Shown: positions 44,741 to 56,240 of the stretch, piece by piece
Position numbering within the stretch: the stretch's first letter is position 1
Layout of the letters: every line of letters starts with the position of its first letter
Source of the DNA: Riptortus pedestris
Taxonomy: Eukaryota > Arthropoda > Insecta > Hemiptera > Alydidae
Direction: 5' to 3'
Assembly (NCBI GenBank): GCA_019009955.1
Contig: CM032228.1
Span: 125,420,001 to 125,484,000 of the forward strand
DNA length: 64,000 bases
Notes under the pieces: model-generated
Database searches by the model: none
What the model saw: only the letters and a program-made list of their open reading frames with translations
Told to the model about the DNA's origin: nothing
Program-made: the position numbers and the translations under genes

Positions 44741-45511
44741 TTAAATTAAATATTTCTTTGCTCTTAGAGTCCCATAGGCCTCAAGGTCTATGGCAATGAG
44801 TGGAGTTGGGTTACGTTCTCTATTTAGTAATCTAGTCACTTTGGCAACTGCGTACTGTACAGCAAGTTCATCCAATACCTCTTTCTCAGGGAGGCTATAA
44901 GGAACACCTCTTATTATTACAGATAATTTACTGCCTCCTGGGTTTCGAAATTTGTAGCATTTAACGTTCGTCTCATCATTGAATTTGGCCACATTACGGA
45001 AGTATTCAATTGATGTCAGGGTTATTTTTATTTTTTTGAAACACTGTTGTAATTTTAAATCGGATTTTACAATTATTTTTACGTCAGCGAGTATATGTTG
45101 GTAGTTATCTGCTTCCAGTAAGAATATAGGTGGTATATTTAAAGTCATCGTATTGCGTTCTGTTAAATTATGTTCGGGTAAGTCATTATTTTCGTCATTG
45201 TCAACGTCTATTAATGAATAAAAGCTATTGTTTATTGTAATGGGTTTGGTTTGATTATTAATAACAGCTGGTTTCAGTCTGTACCTGTTTCGCTTTGGTT
45301 TGGGTTCAATGAAGGTGTTAGATTCAGTCTCGGCTGCCGCCTGCTGTTCTTGAGATGGTTGAGAGAGGTTAGGCAGCTCTGGGGACTCGCTACAGTAGCT
45401 AGAGGTTGTCATGGCAACGTCTTCTGTTACTTCATCGCTGAGGTTAGCTTCGTTAATGATTTTATTACAGGATTTTCTCTTACCTCCTTCGGTACGGCGG
45501 TCCGGCTTCAT
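44741..45511 (-). pseudogene. Jockey element 2 ORF1, N-terminal part
   Basis: A 256-codon frame starts at ATG 45511. Residues 1-120 are hydrophilic and low in order. From about residue 125 it matches the RNA-binding domain that precedes the zinc knuckles in Jockey ORF1 proteins: NIPPIFLLEADNYQHILADV, LTSIEYFRNVAK, SKLSVIIRGVPYSLPEKEVL, then TPLIAIDLEA. In relatives the knuckles follow within about 40 residues. Here the frame ends after LRAKKYLI at 44741 and the knuckles are found 2.2 kb away (41998-42500). Intervening DNA is later insertion, with perhaps 90 bp of ORF1 lost. Confidence 0.8.
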
Positions 45512-45700
45512 CTTTCTTCTTTAAGAAGGAGATAAACCTCGCCAGATTTCACTATTTTCCGACAAATCCAATGTCTATTAAACTGTATAAAACAAAATAA
45601 ATACAGAGCTCAAATTTCACTTGTCTACACACAGCACGAACAGCTGATCTCCTCACTACTCCAAAATTCAAGATTACTACCCCCAAATTCTTCATGTGAG
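45512..45700 (-). other. Probable 5' untranslated region of Jockey element 2
   Basis: Sequence upstream of the ORF1 start on the minus strand, including CACACAGCACGAACAGCTGA. The true 5' end cannot be fixed without another copy. Confidence 0.35.
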
Positions 45701-47574
45701 CTACGGAAATAACACAAGGAAGAGGAGAACATTTTTGAGATTCTTAGCAAATGAACATGAAAAAACAAGACCCACACCAAGCACTTGCATTCTTTGTACC
45801 ACTCTTACATACATGCAGATGCAAATTGCATAGTTCTTTGTGATATGTGAAACTTTGTATAGACAAATAAGAATTCATTGAACAGCAAATCATTGTGCCT
45901 GTGTAAACATTGATGACAGTTGACATAATGTATTTGAAGTAGTAATATTAGTTATTTTGACATTGCCAATTTTAACAGTTGTTACTTTTTATTTAAATAA
46001 TTCAATAAATCCTACCTCCTTTGGGTAACGAATTGCTGAAATAATTTTCAAAGATATTTTCGGGGATGTATTATTTTTTATATGTTTATCTTTTTTATTT
46101 AAATAAAAAAAACTTTTTTTATTGAAAAAAAAAAGTTAATGCCCCTTACAAATTAATAATTCAATTTTTAAAAAAATGTGTTTCTAACAGCTGTATCATT
46201 TTTGTAATTGCACCCTGAAGAGTGACTATAGGAAGCGCGACTGTCACAAGGTTAAGAATATTGGTACGGAGCTGTAAATATCACTTTGGATTTATTTTCG
46301 ATGACCAACAAGGCTTTCAGTTGTGCTTGTTCTGGATCAGTAATATTTACTTATTTTGATTAAAAAAAAAATCATTTCTCAAATGGCGGTACATTCGCAA
46401 CGAATCATGTAGTAGTTTGTCATCTTCAGGTTCCTGATACTACACATACATCTGCGTTGATATGAACATTCCAAGTGAGCGAATTTATACAATAATTCTT
46501 TTGAGGTGGATGTTTTGAGTAATATGTGTATCTATTCATGCAATGCTATACTAAAAAAATGTATACGACAAAAATTACTCCAAATTTCAAAATAACAACT
46601 TTTCTTAAGGGCGCGTTTGATAACATACGAGTAGGAATTTGGGTATAACTAAATAAATAAATGGTAAATGATTATATTAGTTGATTTTTTTGAATTTGTA
46701 AATGCATATCATGTAGTTAAAGATTCTTTGGTATAATAATTTCAAATTAAATGAATTTTAAGGTAAGATTTTAATGGTAAGGAATATTGATGTCAAAAAA
46801 GCTTTTTTTAAAAAATAACCTACGTTAAAGGATTTCGGCGGATATTTCAACATCATTTAATTTTTTTGTTAACAATTAGATTTTTGAAGAGCTTAGCTTT
46901 TAGATTTTAAGCAGCCACAATTTATCGCAGGTGATTCATATTTATATTTTAAATGGTTCCTCTCTCACACTATCTCTTCTCTGCCTATATACTCCGTTCT
47001 TCAAAAAGTATGGTACATTAATTTTCTTAATCCGAAACCGGTTAGATACTTTGTGATAGAGGAATAATTCGTACTACTACTGTGTTAGGATTCCTCACCT
47101 AGGACGTAAAGAAGGAAAAAAAACCGTTCTCGTATATCTTCTGGCTTGGAACACCGTACATCCTGAGGCCCATATTTTCATGGCTAAGGGATTGAAAGGA
47201 ATTTATGTAACTGGCACATTATCATCTGCTCTCAAGGGCTATCTATGCTATTGACCTGCTCATTACATTTCAGTATATGTAGATAGATATATTTTTAGAT
47301 TGATACTGTTGATCTTGTTTATGCACCCTCATTTACTATGTTAAGCAAAGATTTTAAGGAATTTTCACGTAATGTATTGATGTGACCATCCTAAATAGCT
47401 GCTACATTCTCCTAAAGACCAACTCCCAGAATAGACTTCCCGATCTGTAGAGGTTTTCTCAGGAAATGACAATACCTGCAAGCACACTACAAGAGATATA
47501 ATTATATAACGGCAATATATCGACTCTTTCTTTTTTACGATTAATTATTGTTGACTGAAGCTGCTGAAATACTC

Positions 47575-47585
<11 letters not shown>
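45701..47585. other. No gene seen
   Basis: AT-rich sequence with A/T homopolymer clusters near 46080-46130. No recognised element. Confidence 0.6.

Positions 47586-47630
<45 letters not shown>
47586..47630. repeat. (TA)n microsatellite
   Basis: About 22 TA units preceded by a short GTGTGTGT run. Open frames across it are artefacts. Confidence 0.95.
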
Positions 47631-47633
<3 letters not shown>

Positions 47634-49769
47634 TATGCGTGTAATTGCATCATTACCTTTGCCTGCACATAGATTTTGCTTTGAAAATCTTCAGTTTCAG
47701 ATACATTTGAAACGAGTTCAACAACAATGTCTGGCCTCTGGTAAACCCAAATATATTTTTGTAATTTAGAGTAACAATAAAATTTGTAGTTAGATAGTAG
47801 ATAAATAGATGTATACTATACACAGTGCATAGTCATCTATACATAAATAGATCAATACTTATATATTTTGCTAGATCCAGACATTTTACGGTACGGAAAT
47901 GACTGAATTGATATGAACGAAACTTGGCAAGGAAATTAAATTCTATAAAAATAGTATGTATATTACTTACTATATTAATAAGCCATGATATTTTGAATAC
48001 CATATATTACACTGAGGCTCTCATATACCTGTCAAAATATTTTATAAACAGCAATCCCGGATATTTCTGGTATTTGTCGTTAAATATTTTATTTAATGTA
48101 ATTTGTATTGAAAAAACGAATGTAGCTGAAATAGTTTAAATAACAAAACGTGTTACTTATTAAAGTTTGTTTCTTAAGCAATGCCTACGAAGAAAAAAAG
48201 AGATAAATAAAATATCCTAATAAAAACGAAGAAGAACAGGAGGATCAATAAATCCTACTTCACGGCCAGTTGAGAGCAGAGCTTCATAAATAATATATAA
48301 TTTCTACCATTCTTTTTTTTTCTTTTCCTTCGCACCTGAGGAGAAGGTTATAATAAAATATTAAAAGACACCCAGGAACCACGGCTGAATAACTATGGCT
48401 GAGTTGTGAAATATTTGTTTCGCAACGTTCACTTGCAGACTAATTTTTTTTCTTATTATTATTTGAATGACATTTGTATTATTTTTCATAAATTTCGTAG
48501 CTCTGATTTAAATGTAAAAAAGACTTTTTCGATTTTATATAAGGTGAGTCTAAGATTGACACACTTTACTTGTTTTGTCTTGCACACCTTAATATAGATT
48601 TATTTATTTTGCAGAACATTTTTTAGCTACCAGGGGGTCGAATGAAAATGAATTCATTTTAGTCTTCATTCATTTTGAAGTATGGAATAGTTATATTTCG
48701 GGGATTATGATGAAGTAATCCAACAGTCACCCCTACACCACTTTAAACTAGAGACATTAAATTCTTCCTGTAATGCTGCCTACCAAGAGAATGAACGGTT
48801 TTAGGGTAAGATAGAGTTGCGACTTATTTTTAAGTAAAATAATGTCCTCACAAATGTAATGGTATACATTTTAAACGCTGTACTCTTTGTGGAAAAATAA
48901 AATGTTGATTACATTGCTTTTGAAAATAAATGCCATAGTCTATAACATAGCACGGGCTTGTAGTAAACGGGAATCAACAATTGTAAACCTTGAAATTATT
49001 CGTGGTTCAAGTCGGTATGAAACGCGTATTTTGTTCAAAACTTGTAGCACTTATTTGGGTCATTTATGAAGTTTTTATGGTAGTTGTTACTTATTAACTT
49101 CTTTTTCCACTGATGTAATAATATAATGACTGAGGCTAAAAGGGAGGTCAATTAAAATGGTTAGCTGAGATTTAGGCAAAAAGCTTTCCTTTAGGTTAGT
49201 TCTTGTAGGGCAGCAATCCCCTCCTCTCCAAATATGATGCCAAAAACCTAACGAGGTTTTGCTTCAACATAATTAGCCTTTCCCTCTACTAATAATTGAC
49301 TAATTCTGGCTACCAAAGCTTTTTATCCTCTTAATTATGTAATGACTTTGACAATCTATACTTAATCAAATAAATTGAACAGTAGAAATGAATAAAACCT
49401 TGTCTTGAACTTAATAAAAAATAATTACTTGATCCTAACATGAAACTGATAATGAATCACAGGTAGGGTTTAAAAATTGCTCGTAATGGGTGAGCAAATT
49501 ATCAATATTACTTCCTTTGACATTACGAATATATTGTAAATAGAGTAAATTCTGTTCCTCATAAAATGCTCAATTGGACGTAACTTTTTAGTAGCAGTAC
49601 GTAGCATTTGACTTATCAATTTTAAGTTCCCTGCCTGTAGTGAGGTCTTTCTCAATTACGAAAAAAATAATTAAGAGTTTAAGTACATGGAACGAGTATT
49701 TATGCTAAAATAAAATAAGAATGGCTTCAAGTATTAAGAAAGTCATCTTCAATGATCAAGAGGTGGTTA

Positions 49770-49774
<5 letters not shown>
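47631..49774. other. No gene seen
   Basis: AT-rich sequence. Frames of 60-71 codons have no recognisable domain. Confidence 0.6.

Positions 49775-49816
<42 letters not shown>
49775..49816. repeat. (TA)n microsatellite
   Basis: About 21 TA units. Confidence 0.95.
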
Positions 49817-49818
<2 letters not shown>

Positions 49819-50775
49819 CAAAATTTTATAATATAATCAATTATTATAGTATAAACGTCTTGTTAATATTATTTTACCAATAAAGTCATTTTAAGGCTGT
49901 TGTAAAAAAAATTAAAGTACCATCCATTTTTTACAAATTACCCCAAGGCTAAGTAATGTTTAATCATGGGCGTCAGTTACTTGCGATTACTAGTAATTCT
50001 TTAAACTACATGAACTTTGATTTTTTTTTCCAATTTTTACTGGTAATAGTAAATCACATATGATACCTGCCCATCCGGTCATACTGAGTATATGGGGTGG
50101 GTAAATTCTCCTTAAATTTCTTAATTTAGATTAATCAACTTGTGCTATGATGATGAGAACTGATAAATCTGCATTGACTAGAAATTTAAATAGATTGAGG
50201 GAAATATATTGTTGCTGAAAAAACATTAAAAGGAATCAACAGAACCCTCCACGAGTATCGGTTTTTGCATCGTTGGATTGAAGGTCATCTAGAGAGGTTC
50301 ATGAGGCATATAGAGCTAAAATACATAATACTAATATATCCCCCTTAGTCCCCAAGCATCATAAGCTCTCTTGCAATACGAAGCAATCTTTGCGAGCTTC
50401 TCATTTTATAGGAATATTCAAGTGCTTTTTTTTTAAAGCATTCTCGGTTCCTTTCCTTTATTGCCTCCTCACATTTATTATCAAACCAAGGATTCCTTTT
50501 ACCAATCGAGGTTCCATAATCAAATCAGGAATTCCTTTTACCATGGAAGGCTCTGTTATCAAAACAAAGATTATAATTAGCAGAAAATCCATTAGATATT
50601 CTCTGTATCCTTAAAATATTTGAGGTAGATAAAATACCGTATTTTCGAGAATCTTGTTCAATATTGTTAGGCAATTTCTGTCGAATTTTATAAAATTTAT
50701 TGGTACATTTTTTTCCAAGCTTCAAGGTCTAAAAAATTAATCTTTGTTTCTTATATACTTTCTTATTTTATTAAA
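49817..50775. other. No gene; short imperfect tandem repeat at 50475-50570
   Basis: ATTATCAAACCAAGGATTCC, AATCAAATCAGGAATTCC and TTATCAAAACAAAGATTATA recur at about 45-bp steps. No domain is recognised. Confidence 0.5.
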
Positions 50776-51069
50776 AACTAGCTAAGTTACCCGGCTTCGC
50801 CCGGGAAATCATTTGAAGCTGAATGATGATGGTATTTTTTAGGGGTTTTACTTTGTACAATATTTTTACATTTTCCCGTCTCAATGCTTAGGATTTACAC
50901 CCGAGTCCGGCGTGCTGGGGAAATGTTAATGACAAAAGTATTTGTAATGTTCTTAATTATATAAAATACACAATATTTTTGTATTACCCGTTTCCTGTGC
51001 ATCTATCTTTTTTTATATACAACATTATCATAGATTATCGTATTAACTATGTTATTCATAATCGTAGAA
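50776..51069 (+). repeat. Dispersed repeat Z, copy 2
   Basis: It begins AAACTAGCTAAGTTACCCGG CTTCGCCCGGG and aligns with 11646-11941, including TTACTTTGTACAATATTTTT and TTGTATTACCCG. The start contains the hairpin CCCGG-CTTCG-CCCGGG. The class is unknown. Confidence 0.75.
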
Positions 51070-51139
51070 AGAATTCAAATAAAGGGCTGTAACCACCAGT
51101 ATAGATGTTCTGTAGTCATATCAGTCGGTGAAGACCGTC

Positions 51140-51560
51140 GTCACTGGCTGATGGTCGAGTACAGTTGGCAAGCGCTTTCGATGCAGAGACACTATCTTCA
51201 AGCTGTGCAGAGTTATATTGAGTTAGGTGTCCGTTGGTCAGTAGGTTTTATACGTCTGTTCACCGTATTAGGTTGTTTACGCTTTTAGTGTGTTGTTTAT
51301 GTTCAGGTATGGTATAGTTACTTGTGTGTGTTTACTGAAATGTTTAACGATTTTATGGGTAATAAATCAAGGCTGAATTACGTAATTGAAATAGAATCTG
51401 GATCTATGTTCGTCGTCGCTTCGGTTGTTGGTATTCGCACGTATGTCCGTGAGTTGGCGTCTTTCGTTTAAGTAATTGTTGTGGTCTAAATATTGTGTCT
51501 GAGCTGGTGTGAAACTGTTCGTTTATAATGTCATCGTTAAATGTCCGTGTACAAACAAAC
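51140..51560 (-). repeat. Penelope-like 3' region remnant
   Basis: On the minus strand AACTCTGCACAGCTTGAAGA, TAGTGTCTCTGCATCGAAAG and CGCTTGCCAACTG follow the CTTGAAGA...CATCGAAACGTTGGCAAC-type pattern of Penelope-like tails. Upstream text (for example NERRQLTDIRANTNN in one frame) may be decayed coding sequence. The assignment is tentative. Confidence 0.35.
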
Positions 51561-51564
51561 ATTC

Positions 51565-51566
<2 letters not shown>

Positions 51567-51617
<51 letters not shown>
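51567..51617. repeat. (TA)n microsatellite
   Basis: About 25 TA units, immediately before the minisatellite. Confidence 0.95.
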
Positions 51618-51620
<3 letters not shown>

Positions 51621-52760
51621 GATAGCGAGGTGTTAGTATGGTAACTGCAAGCGTTTCATAGATAGAGGGGTATTAGTAAGTTAACTACAAGCATTTCGTG
51701 GATACTAAGATGTTTGCATAGTGAATTAAAACATTGAGTGGATAATGAGGTGTTAGTATATTGACTCAAACACTGTATAGGTAGTGGGGTGTTAGTATAT
51801 TGACTCAAACATTGTGTGGATAGTGAGGTGTTAGTATATTGACTCAAACATTATGTGGATTGTGAGGTGTTAGTATATTGACTCAAACACTGTATAGGTA
51901 GTGGGGTGTTAGTATATTGACTCAAACACTGTATGGGTAGTGGGGTGTTAGTATATTGACTCAAACACTGTATAGGTAGTGGGGTGTTAGTATATTGACT
52001 CAAACACTGTATTATATTGACTCAAACACTGTATAGGTAGTGGGGTGTTAGTATATTGACTCAAACACTGTATAGGTAGTGGGGTGTTAGTATATTGACT
52101 CAAACACTGTATGGGTAGTGGGGTGTTAGTATATTGACTCAAACACTGTATAGGTAGTGAGGTGTTAGTATATTGACTCAAACATTGTGTGGATAGTGAG
52201 GTGTTAGTATATTGACTCAAACACTGTATGGGTAGTGGGGTGTTAGTATATTGACTCAAACACTGTATAGGTAGTGAGGTGTTAGTATATTGACTCAAAC
52301 ACTGTATGGGTAGTGGGGTGTTAGTATATTGACTCAAACACTGTATTGGTAGTGAGGTGTTAGTATAATGACTCAAACATTGTGTGGGTAGTGAGGTGTT
52401 AGTATATTGACTCAAACACTGTATGGGTAGTGGGGTGTTAGTATGGAGACTACAAAAATTGTGTGGATACCCAGGATTTAGTATGGTTACTATAAGCACT
52501 TTGTAGATAATGAGATGCTTGTATTGTGACTGAACATTGAATGGAAGAAATATAGTGAATTAACAGATTGGATGGAGTGGAACGTGGAGTGTTTTTATTG
52601 TGCCTTCAAATATTTGTTGAATAGTGGAATGTTTGTATAGCGAATATAAATTTGATTGTATAGCGAGTAAATTGGAATATGTTATAGTGAATAAAAACAT
52701 TGAGTGGATGATGTATAATGAATGGAACTATTTGGTGTAATGTGGAGGCATGCAGAAGGA
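51621..52760. repeat. 39-bp minisatellite
   Basis: The consensus unit is TCAAACACTGTATAGGTAGT then GGGGTGTTAGTATATTGAC. Between about 51750 and 52440 the units are nearly identical (about 17-18 units, one truncated to about 20 bp near 52012). Units are diverged from 51621 to 51750 and from 52440 to about 52760. Because 39 is divisible by 3, the minus strand is open for 170 codons with a 13-residue repeat (SQYTNTPLPIQCL), but no promoter, start context or flanking coding sequence supports a protein. Confidence 0.9.
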
Positions 52761-53042
52761 ATGGACAATTGTACAATGCTAGTATTCGGGTTGAAAACTA
52801 AATGACAAATTTCTAAGGTTTAAAGATTACCTATTGGCATTTTTATTGAAATAACACCGATGCATACATATGTTAAAAACAATTGCTGGACTATGATTAT
52901 TTTCAAAAAACATGCCCTAAAATTTCAATTAAGGGAACTATAATTTTTGCCCTTCCAAAAGGTTTAATTTATTTTCTTTGAATGAAGTTGACGTTATCAT
53001 TCATTTAATAGTAAATATTTTCGAACTCAATGCTGGCATAGC
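52761..53042. other. No gene seen
   Basis: AT-rich sequence between the minisatellite and the palindrome. Confidence 0.6.
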
Positions 53043-53315
53043 ATTAAATAATCTACAAATTTCTATATTAAATTTCAATCAACATTCAATTAATAACAGC
53101 TATAACTAACGGCCTCATTTTATTGAGGAACAAATTAATAATAAGTCACCTATCGCTGTTATCTTTAAAATAATGGGACATACATTATATTAAAGATAAC
53201 AGCAATAGATGACTTTTTATAAATTGGTTCCTCAATAAAAAGAGGCCGTTAGTTATAGCTGTTATTAATTCAATGTTGATTGAAATTTAATCTAGGAATT
53301 TGTAGATTATTTAAT
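53043..53315. mobile_element. 273-bp near-perfect palindrome, MITE-like
   Basis: The left arm starts ATTAAATAATCTACAAATTT and includes AACAGCTATAACTAACGGCC. The right arm is its inverse, GGCCGTTAGTTATAGCTG and GTAGATTATTTAAT. The arms are about 130 bp with only a few mismatches, and a loop of a few bases lies near 53175. TTAA stands at 53044-53047 and 53311-53314. TTAA flanks would suit a piggyBac-type element, but the usual CCC ends are absent, so the class is open. Confidence 0.65.
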
Positions 53316-53344
53316 TTTTTTTTAAAACCAAGTCTTATCATTAA

Positions 53345-53468
53345 TTTTAGCAGATTTCCCTTAAGGGAAATCAGCTATTGAGGTCGTACTCATGACGCGA
53401 GTTTCGAAAAATTTCTTCAAATGTCCATGGATTCTACCCAGGAGATGACGAAAATGAGGTCCGTTCAA

Positions 53469-53506
<38 letters not shown>

Positions 53507-54167
53507 TGATCAAAAATGAATAGGGATATTGGCTGTTTTGTGGTATTTATGGGGCCTAGCAATTTTGTTTTTATTTTTTAATTATAAATATCATTAATAT
53601 TTATTAGAAATTATTGTCTTTTTTCCCTATAAACAATAAATTTAATTAAGGTCGATTTAATTAAAATTAATGGGATAAGAAAAAATAACCAATATCCCTA
53701 TTCATTTTTGAGCAGTATATATATATTTCTCTGTTAACGCTCTAGCAGTCGCAATTTTTGTTTGATCGTTACCAAACTCGGAATTTAATCGTTTTATGTA
53801 AAAAGGAAGATCAAGTTCGTTAATGGCTGAAATCGGTCCAGTGGGAGGGGGGGTTTAGAGGGGGGATTTTCGGAAAATTCGAAATATCTCCGTTATTATG
53901 CGTCGGATCGAAAAATTGTATAGAACCAATCTTATTGCAAATTAAATTTACTATAAATATTGTTCTATACATTTATTCCCTATCTTGAATATTAACCGAG
54001 ATATTTGCATTTTTATTAAATTTGGGCCGATAATGGATTTTTGAGATTCCCGCCAAAACCTAGTTCGGCCCTTTGCCGTAAGTGTTGGGCTCTTGTATGG
54101 AGATTTCACTATTGTATTACTTCACGTGGGAAATCTGCTTAGTTTACGCAGCCCCTGCGTGACGGAC
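53345..54167 (-). mobile_element. Helentron-like repeat, copy E, both termini, with nested MITE
   Basis: On the plus strand it starts TTTTAGCAGATTTCCCTTAA, GGGAAATCAGCTATTGAGG and ends GCTTAGTTTACGCAGCCCCT, GCGTGACGGAC. The TA array (53474-53505) is at the usual place and was the target of a Tc1/mariner-like MITE (53506-53715). The 5' module (CCTAGTTCGGCCC, TTCGG...TTGTATTACTTCACGTGGG, 54055-54130) is shared with copy G only. Confidence 0.8.
53506..53715. mobile_element. Tc1/mariner-like MITE, 210 bp
   Basis: The ends CTGATCAAAAATGAATAGGG ATATTGG and CCAATATCCC TATTCATTTTTGAGCAG are 27-bp inverted repeats differing at one position. TA flanks both sides (53504-53505 and 53716-53717), as expected for TA duplication. 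The interior is AT-rich with no coding capacity. Confidence 0.85.
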
Positions 54168-54367
54168 TGTTTTAAATATGCTCCAGCGAATGTATGTTAT
54201 CCTTTAATATTTGGACATAGATTAAAGTTTAGTTGTAATTCCTCTCTGATTTCATCGTTCAGGATATATTAATTAAAATAATAAAAATGATTTTCCTCTT
54301 ACATTTTAGTCATTTAGTGTATTATTTATTCAGATCATTATTGTTTATTATTTTTTGATGTTGTTTT

Positions 54368-54718
54368 CAGTAGCGGCTCGTAGCTAAAATTAGTGGGAGT
54401 GCTGATCCAGAAAATTTCTAAGCACGCCACGGTCGGCATTGCGGGAACGACAGTGCTCTCACTCCCTTCTGGAGCTTCCTGTTTGCGCATACGCACAACA
54501 GTCAAACACCGGCCGGTTTTTTTGTATTTTTCGGATTTTTGTATCTTTTTTTCATAAACTGGGGGATGGTTACTGCATTAAGCTTAAGGATTATATATTA
54601 TACAAGTATAAAGAAAGAATTAAAGAAAAAAGTTCATTATATTAAATGTCATAGGTAATATCAAGTGGAAATTAGGGGGTGCTGCAGTTCCACAGTGCCT
54701 ATACACGAGCCACCACTG
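54368..54718. mobile_element. hAT-type MITE, 351 bp, with perfect 8-bp target duplication
   Basis: GTTGTTTT is present at 54360-54367 and 54719-54726. The ends are CAGTAGCGGCTCGT and, inverted, CAGTGGTGGCTCGT. The CAGTG-type ends and 8-bp duplication are typical of hAT. The interior has a GC-balanced left half with GGAACGACAGTGCTCTCACT. No transposase is present. The 68-codon frame inside is not supported. Confidence 0.85.
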
Positions 54719-54869
54719 GTTGTTTTATTATTTATTTAGCAAATGAACATAAAGAGTTCTATAAAAAGTGTTTTATAACGAAAATGAATGAATGCATAAA
54801 TATTGCATAATTGAACTTGCATCATTTTCCATATTGTACAGCTCATTTGATTTAGCCGGTTGATTGAAG

Positions 54870-54935
54870 CAGAATGGGTTAAAGATTGGATGGATAGTGG
54901 AGTGTTGGTATAGTGGCTGCAAAATAGAGGGGCAC
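54870..54935. repeat. Solitary unit related to the 39-bp minisatellite
   Basis: GGATGGATAGTGGAGTGTTG and GTATAGTGGCTGCAAA resemble the diverged units at 51621-51700 and 52560-52640. It lies 2.1 kb from the array. Confidence 0.5.
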
Positions 54936-55241
54936 CGTGAAGGAGCAAGTCAATAGGGCAGTGGTTGCAATTGAAACAGGAGCAGCGGGCTGGAAATGGC
55001 GGGCATACCTTGCTAATAAGCCACATCTACCCACCTCATCCCGTTTCTAGCTACGCTATTTCACTCTACTCTCAGCCCAGATTTATAAACAGGTATGGCC
55101 AGATATTTGGTTTTACAGTAAAAATAATAACATTAATATCATTTGGCTTTGCAAAATGAAATATTCATCTGAAGAGAAAAGTAACAATATAAAAACTTTT
55201 GAACATGCCACCAGATGAAGTATTTCACAATTTAAAAAAAG
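54936..55241. other. No gene seen
   Basis: Mixed-composition sequence; no domain or repeat recognised. Confidence 0.5.
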
Positions 55242-55925
55242 TCCGTCTCGTAAGGGCTGCGTAAACTAAGCAGACTTCCCTCGTGATGTTTAACAATAGA
55301 TAAATCTACATACTGGTAACGCAATAGCACCGTCAACATCAAGTGAATAAATACAACGTTAATAAAAAACCTACAGACGGGAAACACCTGAAGCGTAAAC
55401 AAACAGGTGGGGCAACTCCTCAGATGAAAGAAAAACAATTACTGAAATATATCATAATATAACCTATTAATTTTATTGAAAACTATTTACTATATCTAGT
55501 ACTGAAATTTGTAATGGACCAGAATAATTTTTATCTCAATCAATCAAATTTTAGTAGTTCAAGAACTTATTGGGGGGGGGGGGTCACGATAACATATTTG
55601 CATTTATCTCGTATAATAAAGGTCTCTTGAAAACAATTTATCGTATGAATAATGTGGTTTATTACATATCACAGTATTGTACAACATGAGTAGAAGTGGG
55701 GTTTGCTACTGAAGGCTGAAAACTGAAAAATGCAAATATCTGGGTTAATATTCAAGATAGAGAATAAATGTATAGACCAATATTTATAGTAAATTTAATT
55801 TGCAATAAGATTGGTTCTATACAATGTTTTGATGTTGTATGGTAACGGAGATATTTCGAAATCCCCCCTCTAAACCCCCCCCCCTCCTACTTTTCCGATT
55901 TCAGCCATTAACGAACTTGATCTGA
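55242..55925 (+). mobile_element. Helentron-like repeat, copy F (3' truncated)
   Basis: It starts AAAAAAAG TCCGTCTCGTAAGGGCTGCG then AACTAAGCAGACTTCCCT. The 5' module (AACAATTACTGAAATATATC, ATAAAGGTCTCTTGAA and others, 55285-55680) is shared with copy D. The family interior ends at ATTAACGAACTTGATCTGAC, and the TA array and 3' palindrome are missing. Confidence 0.75.
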
Positions 55926-56240
55926 CTTCTGGTTGAAACCAGTCAATTTGTTTTTGAATTCAGTCCTTAGATAATAAATAAACGACGGATATTACTATAA
56001 ATACAACCACCTCATACAGCAAGACGTTGGATCGGAGTCCTAGTAGATGCAGCAAACAAAAAATGGCGAGTTTTCTTTAACGATGATATACCATTTTTTC
56101 TTTTCGTGAATAAATATTAAAAACAAAAAGGCCCTGAGGCCGAGACATTGTACTTCTTTAGGTCAAGTGGTCGATCGTGTATTGCGTTACCCATTGTTGT
56201 ACTGATTTAACTAGGCAGTTCTTGTACGTCGGTTCTCGAG
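55926..56240. other. No gene seen
   Basis: Mixed sequence between a Helentron-like copy and an orphan reading frame. Confidence 0.5.

Noticed and set aside
51987..52499. 170-codon frame of 13-residue repeats as a surface or antifreeze-like protein
   Set aside because: The frame exists because the minisatellite period is 39 bp. Neighbouring decayed units break it and no regulatory or flanking coding sequence supports it.
53044..53314. Calling the palindrome a piggyBac MITE because of TTAA on both sides
   Set aside because: The TTAA lies within an AT-rich palindromic end and the usual CCC-type termini are missing, so I left the class open.
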